The translations under genes and the position numbers were made by a program. The notes beneath the pieces were generated by a model, which saw nothing but the letters and a program-made list of their open reading frames with translations, had not been told where the DNA came from and did no database searches. 64,000 nt of DNA from Syntrophaceae bacterium UBA6078 (GTDB taxonomy: Bacteria; Desulfobacterota; Syntrophia; Syntrophales; UBA2210), in NCBI GenBank assembly GCA_002428735.1, contig DIXO01000039.1, positions 14,176 through 78,175 of the forward strand, written 5' to 3'. Positions 45,987 through 54,942 of this stretch are shown one piece after another (position 1 is the first letter of the stretch; each line of letters begins with the position of its first letter).

Positions 45987-47549
45987 ATGAAAGCACATAC
46001 CCTTCGAGCCCTTCGGCGCCTTTCTCAGGGGATATTTCTTCTCCTGTTCCTTTTCCTCTTCATACAGACGGAATCGAAGGGTCAGGACGAGCTGGGATAT
46101 CCGGTCAGGATCTTTCTCGATTTTGATCCCCTTATTGCCCTTTCAACCCTTTTTTCCGCCCATTCCCTTGTGTCGGGATTCTTTCTTTCCTTGATCGTGG
46201 TTGCGCTCACGGTTTTTCTGGGGAGGGTCTTCTGCGGGTGGATCTGTCCCCTCGGAACACTGCACAACGCCGTCGGTTACTTCAACCGGAGAAAGCCTGC
46301 ACAGACCCGCCGCAGCCGGCATACGCTGAAATACTACATCCTCTTTTTCCTCCTTGCCTCTTCTCTTTTCACGGTCCAGGTAACCGGCATCATGGACCCG
46401 ATCAGTCTCCTGATCCGCTCCCTCTCCGTCAGCGTCTATCCCCTGGTCAATTACCTTGCCAGAGCCTTCTTCGATACCCTTTACATCCTGGATATACCGG
46501 TGGCGACCAATGTTTCCGAATGGGTCTATGCGATTCTGAAGAAGGCTGTCCTTTCCTTCGATCAACCATACTTTTTCCAGGGGATCTTCATGGGCGCCCT
46601 GTTCTTTCTCATACTGGGGCTGAATCTCTACGAGAGGAGATTCTGGTGCAAGTATCTCTGCCCTCTGGGCGCGCTCCTTGGCATCCTCTCCCGCTACGCC
46701 CTCCTGAAACGATCAGTGAGCGAGGGGTGCACCGCGTGCGGTGTCTGCCGGAGGGTCTGCCCGAGCGGCGCCGTCATCGACGGTAAGGGTAAATGGAGAG
46801 GGTCGGAATGTCTCTACTGCATGGACTGTGACGATCTGTGCCCCGAAGGGGCCATCAGCTTCGGATGGAAGGGGAGCCGCGAAGGGGTTCCCATCGATCT
46901 CTCCCGCCGGAATGTTTTTTTGTCGCTCACGGCGGGTGTTGCCGCCGTTCCGCTGTTGCGTATCGTTCCACGGTCCGGGGGAGGCTTGCATAACCCGGCT
47001 CTGATACGGCCGCCGGGCTCTCTGGCGGAGAAAGAATTTCTCAGACGATGTGTCCGCTGCGGGGAGTGCATGAAGGTATGCATCACGAACGGCCTTCAGC
47101 CCACCCTTTTCGAGGCAGGGCTTGAGGGGTTATGGACCCCCCGGCTCGTCCCGAAGATCGGTTACTGCGAGTTCCGTTGCACCTTGTGCGGGCAGGTATG
47201 TCCCACGGGGGCGATAGTCAATTTGACGCTTCCCGAGAAACAGCGGACGAAGATCGGCATGGCGGTGATCGACACGGGGCGCTGCCTTCCCTACGCCTAC
47301 GACACGCCATGTCTCGTGTGCGAAGAGATGTGCCCCACCCCGGAGAAAGCCATATGGCTTGAGGAGGTAACGGTGCGATCCCGCGAGGGGAACGAGATTA
47401 TCCTGAAACGGCCGAAGGTGGATGCGGAGCGGTGCGTCGGCTGCGGTATCTGCGAGGCCCGCTGCCCCGTTCGGGGGCGGCCCGCCATCTATGTGATCAG
47501 CACGAATGAATCGAGATCGGAAGACAACCGGTTTCTCCTGACCCCGTGA
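45987..47549 (+). CDS. Fused NapH/NapG-like polyferredoxin membrane protein
   Basis: A 520-residue protein in two parts. The first is NapH-like: several membrane segments with CGWICPLG and CKYLCPLG, then ferredoxin motifs CTACGVCRRVCP and CLYCMDCDDLCP. The second starts with a twin-arginine-like SRRNVFLSLTAG segment and continues as a NapG/MauM-like ferredoxin with CVRCGECMKVC, CEFRCTLCGQVCP, CLVCEEMCP and CVGCGICEARCP. It should pass electrons from the quinone pool or ferredoxin across or along the membrane. No nitrate reductase gene is near. The electron partner is unknown; the DUF362 protein is a candidate. Confidence 0.85.
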   Translation: MKAHTLRALRRLSQGIFLLLFLFLFIQTESKGQDELGYPVRIFLDFDPLIALSTLFSAHSLVSGFFLSLIVVALTVFLGRVFCGWICPLGTLHNAVGYFNRRKPAQTRRSRHTLKYYILFFLLASSLFTVQVTGIMDPISLLIRSLSVSVYPLVNYLARAFFDTLYILDIPVATNVSEWVYAILKKAVLSFDQPYFFQGIFMGALFFLILGLNLYERRFWCKYLCPLGALLGILSRYALLKRSVSEGCTACGVCRRVCPSGAVIDGKGKWRGSECLYCMDCDDLCPEGAISFGWKGSREGVPIDLSRRNVFLSLTAGVAAVPLLRIVPRSGGGLHNPALIRPPGSLAEKEFLRRCVRCGECMKVCITNGLQPTLFEAGLEGLWTPRLVPKIGYCEFRCTLCGQVCPTGAIVNLTLPEKQRTKIGMAVIDTGRCLPYAYDTPCLVCEEMCPTPEKAIWLEEVTVRSREGNEIILKRPKVDAERCVGCGICEARCPVRGRPAIYVISTNESRSEDNRFLLTP

Positions 47550-47582
47550 CCCCTGAGAAATCCTCCGGCCGGAACAGAAAGA

Positions 47583-47852
47583 TCACCGCTCCCCCGCAAC
47601 GCCCCGCACCCGCGGGTCGTCCCGGGAAAGGATGTTGCAGGTCTGGGTCGTCTCGTCAAACAGGATCACGGCCTTGCCTGCCTCGATCTGTCTTCTGACG
47701 CTCTTGATTTTGTGCTCGAAAGCGATGTCGGTCTTCCCGTAGTCGGTTCCTTCGCGGGTGATAAACTCTTCGATAACCGCCGTCAGGGTTTCCGGGGACA
47801 GCTGTTCATGGGGAATCCGTACGCCCCTTATTTTATCTCGATCCCGATCCAT
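47583..47852 (-). CDS. YheU/UPF0270 family protein
   Basis: A small protein reading VRIPHEQLSPETLTAVIEEF, ITREGTDYG, IKSVRRQIEAGKAVILFDE and TCNILSRDD, which matches UPF0270 (YheU) throughout. I prefer the ATG at 47852 (89 residues, AAGGCGGG upstream); a GTG at 47897 gives 104. The function is unknown. It converges with the NapGH-like gene. Confidence 0.85.
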   Translation of the reverse strand: MDRDRDKIRGVRIPHEQLSPETLTAVIEEFITREGTDYGKTDIAFEHKIKSVRRQIEAGKAVILFDETTQTCNILSRDDPRVRGVAGER

Positions 47853-47930
47853 CTGTCCCGCCTTGTTATCCCGCACCATGGATCGAACCTTATGCACAGG
47901 TTTCTCACCCTTTCAAGCGAAACCTCACGA

Positions 47931-48608
47931 TTATCCTTCCGCGGACGCCTGTTTCGAAGCGGGTTGTGAGAAGATGAATTTCTCCATGACCCACCCGAAC
48001 CCCCCGGAGGGTAGTTTGACGAACACCCAGTCCGGAGCGGTTCCGTGGATTTCCAGAATCGCTCCCTGAGCTACTTGAAAAGTGACGGCATGTTCCGCGC
48101 CAGGTCCTGATCGCACGTTCAACAGAGGGGGAATGACGGATGCCTGGCCGAGCATCGGGGACGCGCTTTGATACCCGGCAGTTGCGGCAGGTGAGGATGT
48201 CTCATAGGGAGGGTCCACAACGATGTACCCTGAAGGGCCTCTGGTATAGTAAACCTTGGCGTAATAGTAATATTTGACTCCCTCCCTCCAGAACGTCACG
48301 TGTCCGGGGGGCAGTTCAACCACGGCGGCCCCGGCGGGGGGTGTGGTGACAATGTACCGGTGTGAAAGGGATCGGTAGTACACTCCCTTGTGGTAATAAT
48401 AGTGGCACCCTGCGATGGTCAGAAGGGCGAACCCCAGGGGAACGATCGGACTCATGTACGGTCGCTGTGGATAGTGGTGTCTCGGAGCCGGAGGATGGTG
48501 CCTCCGTGATGCGTAGGCAAGGGTGTCCGGTGTAAGAGTGGCGCATATAAACAGAACAGCAAGCCCTGCCGCACAAAATCTGCGGGTCAATCGTCGACGT
48601 TTTCCCAT
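47931..48608 (-). CDS. Exported protein with DUF6515-like region and bacterial SH3 domain
   Basis: A 225-residue protein with a signal peptide (RFCAAGLAVLFICATLTPDTLA), a His/Pro-rich stretch, then GCHYYYHKGVYYRS and VKYYYYAKVYYTRGPSGYIVV, the repeating Tyr-rich pattern of the DUF6515 type. The C-terminus is an SH3 domain (LLNVRSGPGAEHAVTFQV, PDWVFVKLPSGGFGWVMEKF), which usually binds cell-wall peptides. It is therefore probably envelope-located. The precise role is unknown. Confidence 0.8.
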   Translation of the reverse strand: MGKRRRLTRRFCAAGLAVLFICATLTPDTLAYASRRHHPPAPRHHYPQRPYMSPIVPLGFALLTIAGCHYYYHKGVYYRSLSHRYIVTTPPAGAAVVELPPGHVTFWREGVKYYYYAKVYYTRGPSGYIVVDPPYETSSPAATAGYQSASPMLGQASVIPPLLNVRSGPGAEHAVTFQVAQGAILEIHGTAPDWVFVKLPSGGFGWVMEKFIFSQPASKQASAEG

Positions 48609-48879
48609 TGTTCCATGCCCCCTTTCTCGCTGTTAGTTATACAGTCGATTGTCGCGTATGAAAGGTTACATGGGCACATGATTTTGTTGCCGGAGGTAGA
48701 GGAGGTATGGGTCTCAGTCATTCGATTCATGAAGCCCCCTGCCAGTCAAAGATCCGGGGCAATCCCTTGCGGGGAGCTTCCATGGAGATGCCGGTTTTCA
48801 CGGAGAGGCTGTATGCGTGGAATTCGGCTGTATCGCCGGTTTTTACAGATGGTTGGATGCTGCAGAGTCAGAAGGCCGG

Positions 48880-50034
48880 TTAACTGTCCAGTTTCACGTT
48901 GCCGAGGAACACGATGAATTTCCGGAGCAGATCGATGTCGAAGCACTGTCTCATCCCCCGGTCCCGATCGTCTTGATTGGCGTCTTCAGCCGCATCTTTT
49001 TCTTTCTCGCCGCCGTCCCCGCCCTGATCCGGTTTCGTGCCGTTGCCGTCATCCGGCTGGGAGGCTTTGTCGCCGTTTCCGTTCTCCGGGGTTCCGATCA
49101 TGATCTGCGCGGCTTTCAGAGGGGGCATGGGGTCCTTGTAGGGACGTCGGGATGTCATGGCTTCAAAGACGTCGATGATTCTCAGGAGGCGGGCCAGGGG
49201 TGGTATACTCTCGCCCGCAATGCCCATGGGATATCCCCCGCCGTGGAAGTTTTCATGGTGATATACCATTCCCTGTTTGACGAAGAGCGGCAAATCCGCC
49301 TCAAGGAGCATGGCCAGACTGTTAAGGGGGTGGCGCTTCACGATCTCCCATTCCACCTCCGTCAGGGGGGCATTCTTGTTGATTATCTCCTGAGCGATAA
49401 GGGCCTTGCCGATATCGTGGAGGAGGGCGCCCACGCCGCATTGTTTTAACAGGTCGTTTCTCAGTGTGTCATCGAGTTCCTCGTCGTGCCCTGTTTCGAT
49501 CTGGTCCAGGGTTTCAGGGTACATCTTGAGAAAGGCCACGGTGAACCAGAGAACCTTGGTGGCATGTTCATAGGTCTGGTAGTCGTGACCGATCATCTTC
49601 GCCAGGGCATGGAGAGATTTTGATTCCGCTATGAATGCCAGGGCGCTCTCGACCATATTCTTTGTCCGTTCCAGGGCCTCAGGGCTCATTACGCCCAGCC
49701 CGAGGGACGATTCAAATGTTTCTTTCACCACATTGGTCGAAACTCTGGTGAATATGGAAGCCTTGTTGTCAGTCGGCACCTGTTCGTTTTCAAGGATCTT
49801 TCCCAGGTTCGCCTCGAGGTGCAGGTCGTACTTGAACTCATCTTCGAGGCTTATGAAGATCTCCTTGCGGCCGCCCTCGGTGAGCCTGGCCAGCTTTTCC
49901 ATGCTGACTTTATTGCCATCCACCGCCCAGAGGACAAACTTTCCCTCTTCTGTGCGCATATAGATCTGAAAGTCCGGCAGGTCCCCCGGTACGAGCGAGA
50001 AGGGAGGGATTGCTTTGTACCTGTCTTTCTCCAT
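48880..50034 (-). CDS. HD-GYP domain protein with acidic internal insert
   Basis: A 384-residue cytoplasmic protein. The N-terminal 120 residues resemble the DUF3391-like start of some HD-GYP proteins; the HD-GYP domain has the His-Asp pair in LLHDIGK (206-207) and YHHENFHGGGYPMG near 258-271. The family hydrolyses cyclic di-GMP. The usual HHExxDGxGYP reads HHENFHGGGYP here, with His in place of Asp. A run of about 45 Gly, Asp, Glu and Lys-rich residues (315-360) interrupts the domain before the last helices. Whether it keeps activity is open. Confidence 0.85.
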   Translation of the reverse strand: MEKDRYKAIPPFSLVPGDLPDFQIYMRTEEGKFVLWAVDGNKVSMEKLARLTEGGRKEIFISLEDEFKYDLHLEANLGKILENEQVPTDNKASIFTRVSTNVVKETFESSLGLGVMSPEALERTKNMVESALAFIAESKSLHALAKMIGHDYQTYEHATKVLWFTVAFLKMYPETLDQIETGHDEELDDTLRNDLLKQCGVGALLHDIGKALIAQEIINKNAPLTEVEWEIVKRHPLNSLAMLLEADLPLFVKQGMVYHHENFHGGGYPMGIAGESIPPLARLLRIIDVFEAMTSRRPYKDPMPPLKAAQIMIGTPENGNGDKASQPDDGNGTKPDQGGDGGEKEKDAAEDANQDDRDRGMRQCFDIDLLRKFIVFLGNVKLDS

Positions 50035-50784
50035 TGAGCGATTCCCTTATATGGCGTAGCATTCCCCTGTTCGGCAGAGTCTCTTTTTGCCACGGCTTGT
50101 TGATCTGTACGCAGGAGACTATGCCCCTGCTTTCGACAAAAGGAAGGACAAACTTTAGATGTTTTTACCGGTTGGATAAAAGTTCGCAGCGGGTGATTAT
50201 GCCCATATATAGTGGTTCGTTACTCAATGGGTGGAGTAAGCGCGCAGATGAGCCTCGCCCGGTTCCGGCCGTAGTTGTCCATCTGATATTTCCACCCTGT
50301 CAGGAGGGAAAAGGCATCCCCTCCTTTAGCTTCTACAGAATAGTTATCCTACTGTAATTTTGCCTTCCACTTTACGGCGTGGCAGATTTCATAAACTCTT
50401 CTTCGAAGTGTAACAGTGGAATTTTTTTTGTGTCCGGTTTGACCCGGATGATGCGCACTACCGGTGTGTCTTTTGACTAATAATTGATTAAAGTTAAGGA
50501 CTTTTATCGATCACTTCAAAACAACTTGACTTCCTGTGGTAGAAAAGGTAGACACTCCGCTCTACTCCAAACGGAGCGGCTCGGGGTTGACAAGATGATG
50601 TTAAATCATACAATTGGAGAGCACATTTTATTGTGCAATGTGTAGAGCCAGGAATCGTCACGAAGAGCAGAGGTAATGTGGCGCCCTTTTTTCAGAGGCT
50701 CGAATCAATTGAGATTACCTGTTTTCCTTTTCATTTCTAGACAAAAAGCATGGGTTTTCCGAGTGAATTGCGGAGGTTTATTTT
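50035..50784. other. Long gene-free region upstream of the TRAP genes
   Basis: About 750 bases with no credible gene on either strand; short frames have poor composition. The right half is AT-rich. It holds one convincing promoter at 50587 and, just after its predicted start, a small palindrome (GCACA/TGTGC, 50621-50636). The left half should hold the promoter of the HD-GYP gene, which I cannot point to. Confidence 0.6.
50587..50614 (+). promoter_or_regulatory. Putative sigma70 promoter of the TRAP-TAXI genes
   Basis: Perfect TTGACA (50587-50592), 16-base spacer and TACAAT (50609-50614). A start near 50621 gives a leader of about 165 bases to the permease ATG; the leader begins with a hairpin GCACA...TGTGC, a possible operator or mRNA structure. 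Confidence 0.65.
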
Positions 50785-52725
50785 ATGGGTAGTGATGCTT
50801 CAAAAAAATCTGTTTCTTCTCCACATCGTGAGGTCGGGCTTCCGGTGCGTATCGGTTTTTCCATCTTTACCGTTCTGACTGTTGTTTTGGCTGTTGATTA
50901 TTTCTTTTCTTTGCAAATCCTCGGGTTCCCCATCCCACAGTGGCAATATTTCTTTCTTCTTATTGCCCTTTTGCTCCCTTTTGTCTTTGTGTATTATCCT
51001 GCCTCAGAATCACAGCGGGACAAAATATGCTGGTATGATTGGCTGGCCGCCGGGCTTGCCTTTGGAATCCCGTTTTATTTTCAGTTCTTTATTAAAGAGA
51101 TGGAAATGGGGTTCTGGGCCATGAGCCCTGAACCTTTGAATTTAATCCTCGCTGTTATATTAACCCTGCTGGTTTTAGAGGGGGCGAGAAGATCGGCAGG
51201 CGTCATCTTCGCTCTGGTCTGTATCATTGTGGGTGCTATTCCCTTGTTATCGCCCATACTACCCGAGGTGCTTCAAGGTCCCCCCATTACCTTTGCCTCC
51301 CTTATGGGTCACATAACCTTTGCGGGTGATGGATATGCGGGAATCCCCATGATCGTCTTCGGTGGTATTCTGGTAGGGTTTCTTCTTTTCGCGGGGTTGC
51401 TGGTGGGGACTGGTGCCGGCGACTTCTTCATTGACCTGGCAACAAGCCTCGCCGGTACACAACGCGGGGGAATGGCGAAGGTTGCCATTATAGCAAGCGG
51501 GTTTTTCGGCAGTCTCAGCGGAAGCCCTCTGGCGAACATCGCCAGTACCGGCTCTATAACCATCCCGGCAATGAAGAAGCATAACTACCCTCCCTTCTAT
51601 GCAGCTTCTGTCGAGGCCTGCGCTTCTACCGGCGGCATTCTGATGCCTCCTGTTATGGGAGCCGCAGCGTTCATTATGGCGTCAATGACCCAGGTTCCCT
51701 ATGCCAACATAATGATCGCGGCCATCGTTCCCAGTGTTCTCTTTTACTTCGGTCTGTATATTCAGATTGACGGTTTTGCAGCAAAAACTCACATGCGGGG
51801 TCTGACGAAGGAGGAGTGCCCGTCTCTGCGGGATACCTTCGTAAAAGGATGGCATTTTCTTTTTGTCATTGTCTTTTTGGTATGGGGTCTTGTTTATATG
51901 AGGTGGGAGGCGCTGGCTCCTTTTTATGCCTCACTGGTCCTTTTTGTAATCGCTATGACCAGAAAAAATACCCGGGTTTCTCCCGCGAAGTTCTTTGCCA
52001 TTTTAGGAATTGTGGGGAAACTTTTTATCAGCACTCTTGCCGTGATTCTCCCAATCGGGATCATTGTCGCCGGCGTTTCCATAACCGGTGTTGCTTCCGC
52101 ATTTACTGCGGGGATTCTTAAACTCTCGGGAGGCGTTCCCTTTGTTGCACTCCTCCTTGGCGCTATAGCCTGTTACGTCCTGGGCATGGCCGGCATGCTG
52201 AATGCCACGTATATTTTTCTCGCCATCAGTTTTGCTCCGGCAATGGTCTTGGCAGGATTTGAAATCATGAGCGTTCACTTGTTTATCATCTATTATGCGA
52301 TGATATCCATGATTACTCCGCCAGTTGCTACCGGGGCATTTCTCGCCGCCAGCATGGCCGGGGCTCCGCCGATGAAGACGGCCTTTACCTCCATGCGTTT
52401 GGGGGTCGTGATTTACTTTATCCCTTTTTTCTTTATTTACGAACCCTCTATGGTCTTTGTTGGCTCGCTTCTTGACTCTGCAATACATATTTCCACCGCT
52501 GTTGCAGGAGTCTTTGTGCTTGCATCAGCTCTTGAAGGTTATATGGTAGGCTTGGGTATACTGAAATGGACAATGCGCCTGCCCTTGGCAATTTTCGGCT
52601 TATTTTTAGCCGTTCCCAGCATCTTATTTGTTATTATCGGTTTATGCGGGGTTTTTGCTTTTGTCGGGGGTTATTATTTTTTATCAACGGGAAAGAAACA
52701 AAAAGCGTTACCGGGGAATCCATGA
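50785..52725 (+). CDS. TRAP transporter permease, fused small and large subunits (4TM/12TM)
   Basis: A 646-residue, highly hydrophobic protein. The first 150 residues form the DctQ-like part; the rest is DctM-like, with SGFFGSLSGSPLANIASTGSIT and CASTGGILMPPVMGAAAFIMA, the conserved substrate- and Na+-site segments, and MITPPVATGAFLAASMAG in the repeat. This fused form pairs with TAXI-type binding proteins, and one follows 139 bases later. It should drive sodium-linked uptake of an organic acid. GCGGAGG precedes the ATG. Confidence 0.92.
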   Translation: MGSDASKKSVSSPHREVGLPVRIGFSIFTVLTVVLAVDYFFSLQILGFPIPQWQYFFLLIALLLPFVFVYYPASESQRDKICWYDWLAAGLAFGIPFYFQFFIKEMEMGFWAMSPEPLNLILAVILTLLVLEGARRSAGVIFALVCIIVGAIPLLSPILPEVLQGPPITFASLMGHITFAGDGYAGIPMIVFGGILVGFLLFAGLLVGTGAGDFFIDLATSLAGTQRGGMAKVAIIASGFFGSLSGSPLANIASTGSITIPAMKKHNYPPFYAASVEACASTGGILMPPVMGAAAFIMASMTQVPYANIMIAAIVPSVLFYFGLYIQIDGFAAKTHMRGLTKEECPSLRDTFVKGWHFLFVIVFLVWGLVYMRWEALAPFYASLVLFVIAMTRKNTRVSPAKFFAILGIVGKLFISTLAVILPIGIIVAGVSITGVASAFTAGILKLSGGVPFVALLLGAIACYVLGMAGMLNATYIFLAISFAPAMVLAGFEIMSVHLFIIYYAMISMITPPVATGAFLAASMAGAPPMKTAFTSMRLGVVIYFIPFFFIYEPSMVFVGSLLDSAIHISTAVAGVFVLASALEGYMVGLGILKWTMRLPLAIFGLFLAVPSILFVIIGLCGVFAFVGGYYFLSTGKKQKALPGNP

Positions 52726-52864
52726 TTAAGAGGATTCACTTTTTTGTGCGGGGTATATATGCAGTGTAAAAAGACGAAACGGGAGGGGAAGAGTGAGACC
52801 ACAGTCGCAGTATTCAGGGTATGTAAAGATAACAAATAGATTATAAGAAAGGAGAGTTATCGTT

Positions 52865-54058
52865 ATGAGAAAACTAATCATTTTAATAGGGATGGTCTTG
52901 TTTTTAGCGGCAGCCTCGGCGCCTGCGTACTCACAGGGCAAGATTTCTGTTGAGGGAGCCAAGTTGCCGAGAATTATCGGAGTGGCCACGTCAGGCGTGG
53001 GAGGCAGTGGCCAGGCGCAAGCCGTGGCTCTGGCATCAGCGATGCAGGATGCATTGGGTGTTCCGGTGAGAACGATGCCGGCCCACGCACCCGCGATTAA
53101 CCTCAGACAGATACTTGCCGGCAGTGCTCAGGTCCAGGCGGGGGGATGCAGCCAGGAAACGATCACGGACGCACTTATGGGCGTGGATATTTATGCCAAT
53201 CAAGACTGGGGGCCTCAGGATGTCGGCCTTGTCTGGTACATGTATGATGCTTCCACTGCCTTAATGGTGAGGAACGATTCGTCAATCAAAAGCTTTGCGG
53301 ATCTGAAGGGGAAGAAATTTGCCATCTATTACGCTGCGCCGGCTTATGTAAGAGGGATAAAGGGGTGCCTGGCTTTTGGAAACCTGACCCTGGACGATAT
53401 GGCCCTCGTCGAGGTGGGCAGTTATGGCGATTGCGTCAAGGCTGTTGCGGACGGCAGGGCCGATGTGGCGCATGTTTTTGGTCACAGTCCGGTTGTCTAT
53501 GAAGCTGCGGAGAGTCCTCATGGCATACGGTTTCTTGCAATGTCCCATAGCGATAAAGAAGCGTGGGCGCGGTATTTCTCCCACTGCCCTTTCAGAGACA
53601 AGATGATCGGTAAGGTATGCGTTCCTCAGATGGAAGGTCTCGAGGTGGCAAATACACCCTATGTAATGTGGACCCACATGAATGTAAGCGAGGATTTGGT
53701 GTATCTTATGACCAAGGTCATTGTGGAACGGTATAACAGCTACAAGGATCAGCACCCCACTTTTGTCTTTATGTCCTTGAACAGAATGCGGGAGTTCATG
53801 CGGTCAGGTCTGGGAATTCCCGTTCACCCGGGGACCGTTCGGTATCTGAAGGAAATCGGGGAATGGAATGAGGCGGATGAATCGTGGAATAATCGAGTGA
53901 AGGCGGGACACGAAAAGAGGATACAGGCGTGGGATGCGGCCGTGAACGAAGCATTGCCGAAAAGAATAGCCGTCAGCTATACCAATAAGGCATGGCTGGA
54001 GATCTGGAATAAGCACCGTGCCGGTACGCCTGGTCTGGTTCGTCGTGATATGGAGTAG
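52865..54058 (+). CDS. TAXI-family TRAP solute-binding protein
   Basis: A 397-residue periplasmic protein with signal peptide RKLIILIGMVLFLAAASAPA. IIGVATSGVGGSGQAQAVALASAMQDALGV, LRQILAGSAQVQAGGCSQET and DLKGKKFAIYYAAPA match the TAXI fold, which binds glutamate-like or other carboxylates. It delivers solute to the permease just upstream. Substrate not deducible. GAAAGGAGAG precedes the ATG and a strong terminator follows. Confidence 0.9.
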   Translation: MRKLIILIGMVLFLAAASAPAYSQGKISVEGAKLPRIIGVATSGVGGSGQAQAVALASAMQDALGVPVRTMPAHAPAINLRQILAGSAQVQAGGCSQETITDALMGVDIYANQDWGPQDVGLVWYMYDASTALMVRNDSSIKSFADLKGKKFAIYYAAPAYVRGIKGCLAFGNLTLDDMALVEVGSYGDCVKAVADGRADVAHVFGHSPVVYEAAESPHGIRFLAMSHSDKEAWARYFSHCPFRDKMIGKVCVPQMEGLEVANTPYVMWTHMNVSEDLVYLMTKVIVERYNSYKDQHPTFVFMSLNRMREFMRSGLGIPVHPGTVRYLKEIGEWNEADESWNNRVKAGHEKRIQAWDAAVNEALPKRIAVSYTNKAWLEIWNKHRAGTPGLVRRDME

Positions 54059-54076
54059 AACTGTTTGTAACGGGAG

Positions 54077-54117
54077 CGGGACCGAGAGTAACGCTCGGTC
54101 CCGTTTCTATTATTTTT
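54077..54117 (+). terminator. Rho-independent terminator after the TAXI gene
   Basis: Perfect 10-bp stem CGGGACCGAG (54077-54086) with CTCGGTCCCG (54094-54103), seven-base loop, then a T-rich tail. Confidence 0.9.
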
Positions 54118-54145
54118 CATATGATTTCCCTGAAGGAGTTCGGCA

Positions 54146-54904
54146 ATGACGATTAAAATCATAGACCTCAGCGTTACGTTGAAAAACGGTGCTTGGGAGC
54201 CGCAGAAACAGGAGATTACGTATACAAATCATAAAGAAAGCCCCAAACGGGCTGCGGAGCTTTTCGGCCTCGAGCCGTCCGCTTTTCCCGATGAGATGGC
54301 GTGGGCCACAGAACAGGTAGTTCTTTCAACCCACTCTGGCACCCATGTAGACGCCCCCTATCATTATGGCCCCGAGTCAGGGGGAAAGCCGGCGCGAACG
54401 ATTGATCAGGTTCCCTTGGAATGGTGTTTCAGCGATGGAGTAGTGCTGGATTTTACTCACAGGAAGGCGGGAGATCTGATCACTCGCGAAGATGTGAAAG
54501 AAGCTCTGAAGAAAATCAACTACACTTTAAAACCAAGAGATATTGTTTTGATTCGTACCGATACAAGCAAGCATTTCGGTGAGCCCAATTATAATCAAAT
54601 GCATCCCGGCATGAGCGAGGATGCTACCCTATGGCTCATTGATCAGGGAGTCAAGATAATGGGGATTGATGCCTGGGGATGGGACCGGCCCTTCAACGTA
54701 ATGGCCGATGAGTACAAAGCCGGTGTGAGAGGCAAGCTCTGGGCTGCTCATTATGCCGGCAAGAAGAAGGAGTATTGTCAGATTGAGAAACTGGCGAACT
54801 TGGATCAGCTCCCCCCCTTTGGATTCAAGGTTGCCTGTTTTCCGATCAGCATTGAAGGCGCCAGCGGAGGATGGACGCGGGCAGTGGCCATTATTGAAGA
54901 GTGA
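54146..54904 (+). CDS. Cyclase-family metal-dependent hydrolase (kynurenine formamidase-like)
   Basis: A 252-residue protein. STHSGTHVDAPYHY supplies the metal ligands of the cyclase fold (His63, His67, Asp69, His73), and DIVLIRTDTSKHF and GIDAWGWDRPF match the core. Members hydrolyse amides, lactones or isatin. It lies 87 bases after the TAXI gene, beyond a terminator, with AAGGAG before its ATG. It may act on the solute imported by the TRAP system; this is context only. Confidence 0.85.
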   Translation: MTIKIIDLSVTLKNGAWEPQKQEITYTNHKESPKRAAELFGLEPSAFPDEMAWATEQVVLSTHSGTHVDAPYHYGPESGGKPARTIDQVPLEWCFSDGVVLDFTHRKAGDLITREDVKEALKKINYTLKPRDIVLIRTDTSKHFGEPNYNQMHPGMSEDATLWLIDQGVKIMGIDAWGWDRPFNVMADEYKAGVRGKLWAAHYAGKKKEYCQIEKLANLDQLPPFGFKVACFPISIEGASGGWTRAVAIIEE

Positions 54905-54942
54905 AGCTGAGAGCTTCCGCGCAGCATCTTTACCGGCAATGG

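Noticed and set aside
50035..50586. Possible small RNA or riboswitch in the long gap upstream of the TRAP genes
   Set aside because: I found no recognisable conserved riboswitch core or terminator-ended structure in this part.
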